Shown piece after piece: positions 52,938 through 61,336 of a stretch of 61,336 nucleotides of DNA. Position numbers and translations under genes: made by a program. Positions within the stretch are counted from its first letter, which is position 1; each line of letters opens with the position of its first letter. The notes under the pieces are model-generated. The model was not told the DNA's origin. It did not search any database and was given only the letters and a program-made list of their open reading frames with translations. The DNA is from an uncultured Clostridia bacterium (GTDB lineage: Bacteria > Bacillota > Clostridia > Christensenellales > Aristaeellaceae): assembly GCA_947596085.1 (NCBI GenBank), contig CANQEW010000010.1, positions 1-61,336 on the forward strand. Direction: 5' to 3'.

Positions 52938-53048
52938 TTATGCAAGCAAATCGCGAAAAATCAAAGAAAGAACAGCGAATTTTCTTCGCGCGGAGGGACC
53001 GGCATGAAAAAAACGCGGCGGATTTCAGAAGTTTTACACGCCGCCCCC

Positions 53049-53077
53049 TTGCGTTTTGGCGCGAAGAATGCTATAAT
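53049..53077 (+). promoter_or_regulatory. Promoter of rpmB
   Basis: TTGCGT (53049-53054), 17 bases and TATAAT (53072-53077), 48 bases before the rpmB ATG. Confidence 0.8.
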
Positions 53078-53125
53078 TCATATGTTTTGATGTGATATAT
53101 CCCTTGAAGGAGGTGTGATAGAGTT

Positions 53126-53317
53126 ATGAGAAAGTTTTGTGAGGTCTGCGGCAAGGGCGTCGTCTATGGAAACAACGTCAGCCACTCCAACCGCAAGACG
53201 CGCCGCACCTGGGCTCCGAACACGCAGAAGGTAAAGGTGCTCGTGAACGGCGTTCCGAGGAGCATGACCGTGTGCACGCGCTGCCTGCGGAGCAACAAGG
53301 TTGAGCGCGCTCTGTAA
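53126..53317 (+). CDS. rpmB: 50S ribosomal protein L28, zinc-binding form
   Basis: This 63-residue L28 protein of the large ribosomal subunit has zinc-ribbon cysteines: C5, C8 in KFCEVCGKG and the C-terminal pair in TVCTRCLRS. The middle shows [13 protein letters not shown], the conserved rRNA-contacting stretch. The start follows GGAGGTG. It is transcribed alone from a clear promoter and terminator, divergent from the asp23 operon. Confidence 0.97.
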   Translation: MRKFCEVCGKGVVYGNNVSHSNRKTRRTWAPNTQKVKVLVNGVPRSMTVCTRCLRSNKVERAL

Positions 53318-53336
53318 AGCGCTCGGAGGCAGTCAT

Positions 53337-53440
53337 TGAAAATCCACGGATTTTGAATGAGAAATGAGGGCGGCGGACGCGCGGCCCCTGTGCTTCTGGA
53401 AAAACAAATCCGACGCGAATGTCGCCGGATTTGTTTTTTT
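53337..53440 (+). terminator. rpmB terminator built from a reduced hairpin element
   Basis: The last hairpin is CAAATCCGACG/CGCCGGATTTG with an 8-T run, a strong terminator. It has the sequence of the last core hairpin of the modular elements at 46.9 and 55.7 kb (CAAATCCGAC, then GTCGCCGGATTTG). A perfect AAAATCC/GGATTTT hairpin (53337-53352) lies just after the stop. Confidence 0.8.
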
Positions 53441-53449
53441 TGCGCCAAA

Positions 53450-53479
53450 AACCCCGGCGGGGCTTTCCCCGCCGGGGTT
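53450..53479 (-). terminator. Terminator of leuA
   Basis: AACCCCGGCGGGG (53450-53462) pairs with CCCCGCCGGGGTT (53467-53479). On the minus strand TTTTTGGCGC follows. It stands tail to tail with the rpmB terminator. Confidence 0.88.
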
Positions 53480-53559
53480 CGGTATATGATTCAGCGGCGT
53501 CCACCGTCAGACGCTCGCCCGGCCTGACCGGCGCTCATGGCTCTCTTTCTAATGTAAAA

Positions 53560-55266
53560 TTATTTCGCGGCCGCTTCCTCGTCTCGGTGCTCCATCGCCT
53601 TGGCGCGGTTGATGGCGCAGAGGATGCCCTTGATCGAGGCCATCGAAATATTGTGGTCGATGCCCACGCCGAAGATGTCCCGGCCCTGCTTGTCGCGCAG
53701 CTGAATGTAGGCCACGGCCTTGGAGTCGGAGCCGGTGCTGATGGCGTGCTCCTTGTAGTCGATGAACTCGTAGCGATCCATGCGCTCGCCGTGAATGGCG
53801 TTGAAGAACGCGTCGATCGGGCCGTTGCCGTCGCCGGTGACCTCGAACACCGTGTCCTTATGCTGCAATTTGCCGTAGAAGTGGGAGTGCGCCACGCCAT
53901 CCACTACGTCCGCGTTGAGCTTGTTGCTGATCAGGCGGTACGGGCCGGCAACCTGCAGGTATTCCCGCTCGAACAGGCTGTAGATCACGTCGGGCTTCAA
54001 TTCCACGCCGCGTTCGTCGGATTCGCGCTGGACGATCGCGCCGAACTCCGGGTGCATGGCCTTGGGCATGTCGAAGCCGAACTTGTGGTTCATGATGAAC
54101 GCCGCGCCGCCCTTGCCGGACTGGCTGTTGATGCGCACCGGCTCGTAGCTGCGGCCCAGGTCGCTGGGGTCGATGGGCAGGTAGGGCACCATCCACTTGT
54201 CCGTGCCGGTCTCCTGCATGTAGTTGAAGCCCTTGTTGATGGCGTCCTGATGGCTGCCGGAGAAGGCGGTGAACACCAGATCGCCCGCGTAGGGCTGGCG
54301 CTCGGGCACGCGCATCTTGGTGCAGCGCTGATACATGTCGATCACGCGATCCATGCGGCTGAAATCCAGCTCGGGGTCCACGCCCTGGCTGTACATATTC
54401 AGTGCCAGCGTGATCAAATCGACGTTGCCGGTGCGCTCGCCGTTGCCGAACAGGCACGCCTCCACGCGCTCGGCGCCGGCGATCAGGCCCATCTCCGCCG
54501 TGGCCACGCCGCAGCCGCGGTCGTTGTGGGGATGCAGCGAGATGATCGCGCGCTCGCGGCCGGGGAGCGTGCGGATGAAGTATTCGATCTCGTCGGCGAA
54601 GCGGTTGGGCATGCAGTTCTCCACCGTGGTGGGCAGGTTCAGGATCACCGGGTGCGCCGCGTCCGCGTGCAGATGATCCAGCACCGCGGCGCAGATCTCC
54701 ACCGCCGCGTCCATCTCCGTGCCCATGAAGGACTCGGGGGAATACTCAAACCGCAGGTCCATGCCGGAGGCCAGCACCGGCTGGGCCATCTCATAGATCA
54801 AATCGGCGGCGTCGGTGGCGATCTTCTTCACGCCCGCCACATCCGTGCGGAACACCACCTGGCGCTGCAATGTGGACGTGGAGTTGTAGAAGTGGAAGAT
54901 CACGTGCTTTGCGCCCTGAATGGCCTCGAAGGTCTTTTTGATCAGATGCGCGCGCGCCTGCACCAGCACCTGGATGGTCACGTCGTCGGAGATGTGGCCG
55001 CCCTCGATCAGCTCGCGGCAGATGGCGTAGTCCGTGTCCGAGGCGGATGGAAAGCCGATCTCGACCTCCTTGACGCCGATTTCGTCCACCAGCATGTGGA
55101 ACATCTCCAGCTTCTCCGTCATGTTCATGGGATCGATCAGCGCCTGATTGCCGTCGCGCAGATCCACCGAGCACCAGATGGGCGCCTTCGTGATGGACTT
55201 GTCGGGCCAGGTGCGGCCCTCGATGGGCTGGGGCGTGAACGGAATGTACTTCTCAAAGCCTTTCAT
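53560..55266 (-). CDS. leuA: 2-isopropylmalate synthase
   Basis: This 568-residue enzyme condenses acetyl-CoA with 2-oxoisovalerate, the first step of leucine synthesis. The HMGL-like barrel shows WCSVDLRDGNQALIDP, the SLHPHNDRGCGVATAEM metal motif and NGERTGNVDLITLALN. The C-terminal ~150 residues are the LeuA regulatory domain that binds leucine. It resembles the longer LeuA2 type. The start at 55266 follows AGGGAGG; the T-box leader with leucine specifier lies upstream. No other leu genes are in the window. Confidence 0.95.
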   Translation of the reverse strand: MKGFEKYIPFTPQPIEGRTWPDKSITKAPIWCSVDLRDGNQALIDPMNMTEKLEMFHMLVDEIGVKEVEIGFPSASDTDYAICRELIEGGHISDDVTIQVLVQARAHLIKKTFEAIQGAKHVIFHFYNSTSTLQRQVVFRTDVAGVKKIATDAADLIYEMAQPVLASGMDLRFEYSPESFMGTEMDAAVEICAAVLDHLHADAAHPVILNLPTTVENCMPNRFADEIEYFIRTLPGRERAIISLHPHNDRGCGVATAEMGLIAGAERVEACLFGNGERTGNVDLITLALNMYSQGVDPELDFSRMDRVIDMYQRCTKMRVPERQPYAGDLVFTAFSGSHQDAINKGFNYMQETGTDKWMVPYLPIDPSDLGRSYEPVRINSQSGKGGAAFIMNHKFGFDMPKAMHPEFGAIVQRESDERGVELKPDVIYSLFEREYLQVAGPYRLISNKLNADVVDGVAHSHFYGKLQHKDTVFEVTGDGNGPIDAFFNAIHGERMDRYEFIDYKEHAISTGSDSKAVAYIQLRDKQGRDIFGVGIDHNISMASIKGILCAINRAKAMEHRDEEAAAK

Positions 55267-55302
55267 CGTCAATTCTTCCTCCCTGTTCCGGGTTCCGGGA
55301 CA

Positions 55303-55567
55303 TAAAAAACGCCCCGACCCACTTTCATGCGTCAGGGGCGTGTATACACGCGGTACCACCCTGCTTTGACAGACGCTTGCGCGTGCTGTCCTTTGCGGCC
55401 TCCAACAAGGCCCCGGCCCGTAACGCGGCCGACGCGGACGCGCCTAACAGAACCATCCTTCAGCACGCCGGCTCCGGGAAGAGCTATCCATTCCGCGCCA
55501 TCCGCCGGCTCGCACCGCCCGCCGGTTCTCTGAAGGCGCGCGCGGAATCTTATTTCCCTTCATCGCC
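55303..55567 (-). ncRNA. T-box riboswitch, leucine, upstream of leuA
   Basis: On the minus strand the leader carries the invariant T-box GGTGGTACCGCG (55349-55360). A rho-independent terminator follows (CGCCCCTGAC...GTCGGGGCG plus a T-run, 55303-55341). Stem I has the GGTGCGAGCCGG arm, and a CTC triplet (Leu) sits before TTCCCGGAGC, where the specifier is expected. Uncharged tRNA-Leu would favour the antiterminator and leuA expression. Confidence 0.92.
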
Positions 55568-55576
55568 TGTAGATGT

Positions 55577-55606
55577 ATTATAGTATACGAAAACGCAACT
55601 TGTCAA
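55577..55606 (-). promoter_or_regulatory. Promoter of T-box-leuA
   Basis: On the minus strand TTGACA (55601-55606), 18 bases and TATAAT (55577-55582). Confidence 0.82.
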
Positions 55607-55662
55607 TGCCCCGGCGCGGTCAAAGCACAAACTTAATGAATCAAAATCCGTCAAAACGCATG

Positions 55663-56027
55663 GATGCCCGGTCCATGCGAACCGGGCATCGCGGCGTGTC
55701 GAAAAAGTCTTTTCGACACTTGCACGGGAAATCTAAAGATTTCCCGTGCGAAGGTTGGAAACCCGTTGGGTTTCCAAGTCTGCCCTGAAGGGCAGGCCGA
55801 CTTGGTCAAATCAAAGATTTGAGCAAGTCGCCGTAGAAGAGGACTGCGGTTTCCTGAATTTCTCACGAAATTCCGCGCGGAAACCTGACCGTAGGTATCG
55901 TTTTTGTCTGCATTTCACTCCGACAAAAACCAAATCCGACGCACAGGTCGCCGGATTTGATTGAACAGGGTCAACGTCGTAAAGTTTTTGACAGACTGTG
56001 ATGCCCGGTCCATGCGGGCCGGGCATC
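55663..56027. repeat. Modular hairpin element, copy 2
   Basis: This larger relative of the element at 46937-47214 lies in the same orientation between the leuA promoter and the ileS stop. It starts and ends with near-identical hairpins GATGCCCGG...CCGGGCATC (55663-55690 and 56000-56027). Core hairpins shared with copy 1 are at 55697-55718, 55722-55749, 55848-55885 and 55931-55960. About 90 extra bases (55750-55840) hold three more hairpins: TTGGAAACCC/GGGTTTCCAA, TGCCCT/GGGCA and CAAATC/GATTTG. No gene is seen in 55607-56042. Confidence 0.85.
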
Positions 56028-56042
56028 GGCTTGAGAAGTATT

Positions 56043-59183
<3,141 letters not shown>

Positions 59184-59207
59184 TGGTGCATTCCTCCCAA
59201 ATAATAT

Positions 59208-59455
59208 GCGCCTTCATCCTCATGGGACGAAGGCGCTTCGCGGTACCACCCAAATTGACGCGGCGCGAAGCCGCATCCCCTCAAATCCGCTGTAACGGGC
59301 GACCCGGCGGAGCCTACTCGCTGATGAAGCCGCACCGCGGCCGCTTTCGATCCGCTGCTCGGAGGCGATTCCCCATGGCCGCTGCCCGCCGGACTTTCAC
59401 CAACTCCGGCTCGCTGTGCGGCGCGCTCCCACGGGCACTCCTCGTCAAAGCAATT
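59208..59455 (-). ncRNA. T-box riboswitch, isoleucine, upstream of ileS
   Basis: On the minus strand the T-box GGTGGTACCGCG (59239-59250) precedes a terminator stem GCGCCTTCGTCC...GGATGAAGGCGC (59208-59236). Its T-run is poor (ATATTATTT). Stem I has AGCGAGCCGG and GTGAAAGTCCGG arms. The triplet ATC (Ile) sits before GCCTCCGAGC, the specifier position. It senses the charging of tRNA-Ile. Confidence 0.92.
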
Positions 59456-59464
59456 CTCCTTATT

Positions 59465-59493
59465 ATTATAGCCGCTCCCGGGCCGCTTGTAAA
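59465..59493 (-). promoter_or_regulatory. Promoter of T-box-ileS
   Basis: On the minus strand TTTACA (59488-59493), 17 bases and TATAAT (59465-59470). Confidence 0.78.
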
Positions 59494-59522
59494 GCCCGAG
59501 CGGGAATTTAACGCAAGCGCAC

Positions 59523-59693
59523 TGTAGGATTACAATACATATTGGAAAGGAGAAGAAGAAAAAGGAGAGGGCCTGGACACATCTGTTATTGTTGAAGTTG
59601 CGAAACAAAAACGAACGGAAGGAGTCCAGACCCTCATGACCAGTATAACACAAAATATGCGCTCCCGGCAATCCCTGATGAAGTATGCGCAGA
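59523..59693 (+). mobile_element. IS left-end fragment A with truncated transposase start
   Basis: The strip begins TGTAGGATTACAATACATAT and contains a Shine-Dalgarno GGAAGGAG. The ATG at 59636 then opens MTSITQNMRSRQSLMKYAQ, the start of an IS481-like transposase. It runs only 20 codons and stops at the TAG contributed by the next left end (59694 onward). Only the 5' edge of the element is left. Confidence 0.7.
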
Positions 59694-59815
59694 TGTAGGA
59701 CTACAATACATATTGGAAAGGAGAGGAGAAGAAAAGAGGGACTGGACACATCTGTTATAGTTGAAGTACCACCAACAACATGCAGGAAGGAGTCCAGTCC
59801 TCCATGACCAGTATC
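59694..59815 (+). mobile_element. IS left-end fragment B
   Basis: This is a second copy of the same left end, beginning TGTAGGACTACAATACATAT and very similar to copy A up to the ATG (59804) and the codons ATGACCAGTAT. It abuts copy A head to tail. After that point it is joined to unrelated hydrolase sequence. Confidence 0.72.
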
Positions 59816-59992
59816 ATCCATGGTGACAGTAATAATATCGTCAATGTCAACTATGTCCAGACGATGGCCCCCCTGTACCCTCACGCCACGCTGACCGTCC
59901 TGCCCGGCGGTGGCCATGGCTTTGAAGGCCAGAATGAACTGGACGCGCTGGCCTACACCTATGCTTTCATCATGAATCACATCGTCGAATAA
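59804..59992 (+). pseudogene. Alpha/beta hydrolase C-terminal fragment fused to the IS start
   Basis: Four codons of the IS transposase start (MTSI) run in frame into IHGDSNNIVNVNYVQTMAP and LPGGGHGFEGQ. These are the last catalytic Asp and His blocks of an alpha/beta hydrolase. The 62-residue chain lacks the nucleophile Ser and two thirds of the fold, so it cannot be an active hydrolase. The IS ribosome site (GGAAGGAG) would let it be translated, so a small chimeric peptide is possible. Confidence 0.7.
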
Positions 59993-60012
59993 TTCCAGCT
60001 TGCGTGGCATAC

Positions 60013-60450
60013 AATGAAGGCGCAGGAGTTTATTGTAGATGGTATAAAAGCATATGTACAGTTTGGAGTAACGAGGGGAGTAAATTATAGATCAAATGAG
60101 TTCCCATTAAAGCTGAATTCATCACTTGTATTAGATTTCGAATCCACGAATGATTAGTCGGATTATTCGGTCGTCAATTATATGGGTTAAACGAAAAAGA
60201 ACTAATCTATTCAGAAATGGGAAAGCGGCTCGCTGTTCAGCGAAATCATTTTGCACACGGAGATTTAGATGAAGAAATAATTACTGACTCACTCCTAGAT
60301 TTGATGTTTTTGGAGTATATCATCTATGCTATGCAATTAAAGCATTATGGAGTAAGCAACCGTTGCATTCAAATGGCTATTAACGATTTATTTCATCGAA
60401 ACATCTCTGATACGAATTTCCAAAAAGATGACACTTCGACATCAAAGTAA
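60013..60450 (+). pseudogene. Broken HEPN-type (ApeA-like) gene remnant
   Basis: This strip is strikingly AT-rich against its neighbours. An opening frame (60013-60156, MKAQEFIVDGIKAYVQ...) ends at a stop. A second frame from about 60154 encodes RQLYGLNEKELIYSEMGKR, then LAVQRNHFAHGDLDEE and LLDLMFLEYIIYAMQL. The RNHFAH block is an R-x4-H HEPN motif, and the layout resembles the C terminus of ApeA-type HEPN proteins linked to phage defence. The parts look joined by a deletion and frameshift. The family call is from memory and moderate. Confidence 0.55.
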
Positions 60451-60453
60451 GAA

Positions 60454-60496
60454 AATCCCTCTGCGTTCCAAGAGATACGCCGAGGGATTGTTTTTT
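60454..60496. terminator. Bidirectional terminator after the HEPN remnant
   Basis: AATCCCTC (60454-60461) pairs with GAGGGATT (60482-60489). GTTTTTTG follows on the plus strand and TTTTC on the minus strand. It separates the remnant from the convergent nucleotidyltransferase gene. Confidence 0.75.
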
Positions 60497-60499
60497 GGG

Positions 60500-61162
60500 T
60501 CATAACGTCCCGCAGAGCTTTTCAAACAGCGGGAGATAGGTTTGCATGATCTGCTCAAAAATCTGCTCTACCTGCTTCTCGCTGTACATATGCGAGCTCA
60601 GATTTCGGGCTTGCAGGAGAGAGAACCAGGTTGCTTCGTCGTCGATCAGGCCGGCAGCGTAGGCTTGGCGCATGGTGGCTTTGGGGCTGTCGATGTTGAC
60701 GTAGCCATCCTCGAGGAGCTTCTCGCGGCAGGCCTTCCAGGCAAGCTCGGTCGTGAACTCGAAGCGCTGGATCACGCCGTCACGGACGACGGTGCTGGGG
60801 GTGGCTTTGGATTCCTCGACGGCTTCCTTGAGGCGTTGAAGGGCCTGGGCGAACTGCTGCTGTTTGTGTTCGAGGCGTTCCATCAGCGTGACACCGTCCT
60901 TTTCAATCTCGCGGAGGAGAGCGGGATCTGTATCCTTCCTGATGGCTATCATATCACACTTCAGCAGCGTAGGCAAGTCCTCGAGGGCGGAGAGGAAGGG
61001 CATCTCGTCGCGGGGGTGCAGGCCGTAGGCGGCGAGGTCGATGTCGCTGTTGGCGCGAAAGTCGCCTCGGGCGCGGGAGCCAAAGAGCACCAGCCTTGCG
61101 ATTCCGAAGCGCTGCGCCAGAGCCTTGATCTGTTCGATCAGTGAATCGGACAAGCCATACAT
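60500..61162 (-). CDS. Single-chain MntA-HepT-like nucleotidyltransferase/HEPN protein
   Basis: This 220-residue protein joins two domains usually encoded by two genes. Residues 1-~100 are a minimal nucleotidyltransferase with the GS-x10-D-x-D motif (G28-S29, D40, D42 in LFGSRARGDFRANSDIDLA). Residues ~100-215 are an HI0074/HEPN helical bundle with R186-x4-H191-x-Y193 (RNLSSHMY), the RX4HXY motif of HepT toxins. In two-gene systems MntA adds AMP to that Tyr to silence the toxin; whether the fused protein does so is inference. The ATG at 61162 has GGGAG 9 bases upstream; an ATG at 61171 would touch the ribosome site. Confidence 0.88.
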   Translation of the reverse strand: MYGLSDSLIEQIKALAQRFGIARLVLFGSRARGDFRANSDIDLAAYGLHPRDEMPFLSALEDLPTLLKCDMIAIRKDTDPALLREIEKDGVTLMERLEHKQQQFAQALQRLKEAVEESKATPSTVVRDGVIQRFEFTTELAWKACREKLLEDGYVNIDSPKATMRQAYAAGLIDDEATWFSLLQARNLSSHMYSEKQVEQIFEQIMQTYLPLFEKLCGTL

Positions 61163-61194
61163 GTGTCGCATCTCCCAAAGTTGAAATCAAAGAT

Positions 61195-61222
61195 TGAGGG
61201 GATTCGATTTCTCGAATCCCCT
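61195..61222 (-). terminator. Perfect hairpin next to the tRNA fragment
   Basis: GAGGGGATTCGA and TCGAATCCCCTC form a perfect 12-pair stem. It lies just past the 3' end of the tRNA-like sequence on the minus strand and shares GGGGATTCGA with the tRNA T-arm. It is probably the tRNA terminator. Confidence 0.65.
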
Positions 61223-61228
61223 CTGGGT

Positions 61229-61291
61229 TGGTGGAGCATAGGGGATTCGAACCCCTGACCTCAACGATGCGAACGTTGCGCGCTACCAAAC
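61229..61291 (-). pseudogene. tRNA-Ala(CGC) 3' fragment, 5' part missing
   Basis: On the minus strand the D-loop GGTAGCGCG, anticodon arm CAACG-TTCGCAT-CGTTG (anticodon CGC, Ala), variable loop, T-arm AGGGG-TTCGAAT-CCCCT, acceptor strand ATGCTCC, discriminator A and encoded CCA (ending at 61229) are all present. Upstream of the D-loop the sequence no longer offers GGAGCAT or a matching D-stem, so the 5' acceptor strand is lost. It resembles the tRNA 3' duplicate left by integration at a tRNA gene. Confidence 0.72.
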
Positions 61292-61336
61292 GTCCTGTAC
61301 TTTATCCCCAATCCCCGAAAAAAGAGCTGACCGGCG

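Noticed and set aside
59523-59815. CRISPR-like repeats
   Set aside because: Only two long, abutting, similar blocks exist, without spacers; they carry a transposase start, so they are IS ends.
61229-61310. Intact tRNA-Ala gene
   Set aside because: The sequence 5' of the D-loop cannot pair with ATGCTCC or form a D-stem, so I call it a fragment rather than a gene.

Overview
This is a GC-rich chromosomal window from an endospore-forming, Clostridia-type Bacillota. The signs are two alpha/beta-type small acid-soluble spore proteins, T-box leaders on leuA and ileS, a Cys4-type L28 protein, the secD-secF-recJ-rel-dtd-MBL-hemZ gene order, FeoA/FeoA/FeoB, an Asp23-FakA-RecG operon and strong AGGAGG ribosome sites. 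The species cannot be named from the sequence alone. Most genes lie on the minus strand in tightly packed operons with 1-14 base overlaps.

Layout. 0.1-10 kb is an accessory-looking strip. It holds a response regulator, a DUF4160/DUF2442 pair, class II fructose-bisphosphate aldolase, a MATE exporter, an iron-type alcohol dehydrogenase with a divergent AraC regulator, a LysR-controlled flavodoxin/acetyltransferase pair, and a Nudix/TIM-barrel pair. A ~110-base imperfect direct repeat brackets the MATE-ADH-AraC cassette. 10-22 kb is housekeeping: phosphoribosyltransferase, two cyclophilins, HemZ, an MBL hydrolase, Dtd, Rel, RecJ and SecF/SecD. SecF carries two long Glu/Ala-rich inserts. 22-26 kb is an iron(II)-uptake operon (feoA-feoA-feoB plus a 50-residue Cys-rich membrane protein) with DtxR-like operators, next to a broken transposase. 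26-31.6 kb carries amino-acid enzymes (threonine aldolase, serine dehydratase) and an M18 aminopeptidase.

31.7-40.8 kb is a ten-gene Mrp/Mbh-like cation/proton antiporter operon. It has small subunits E, F, G, an MbhD-like protein, B and C, followed by four large proton-channel subunits. No hydrogenase or NADH-oxidising subunit lies beside it. 41-46.3 kb holds a coiled-coil protein, coaD, rsmD, alanine racemase, a membrane protein and a U32 peptidase. 46.4-46.9 kb has the spore proteins, 47.3-52.8 kb a GH5 hydrolase-recG-fakA-asp23 operon, and 53-59.5 kb rpmB, T-box-leuA and T-box-ileS.

The 3' end (59.5-61.3 kb) is a scrapyard typical of a mobile-island boundary. It contains two abutting left ends of one insertion-sequence family, one fused in frame to an alpha/beta hydrolase tail. 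Next come an AT-rich remnant of a HEPN-type gene, a single-chain MntA-HepT-like protein, and a 5'-truncated tRNA-Ala(CGC) that looks like an attachment-site duplicate.

The least expected feature is a family of intergenic elements built from chains of hairpins (46.94-47.21 kb and 55.66-56.03 kb, with a reduced version at 53.34-53.44 kb). Core hairpins are conserved. One hairpin has changed both arms together between copies, and each copy is bracketed by its own pair of near-identical hairpins.
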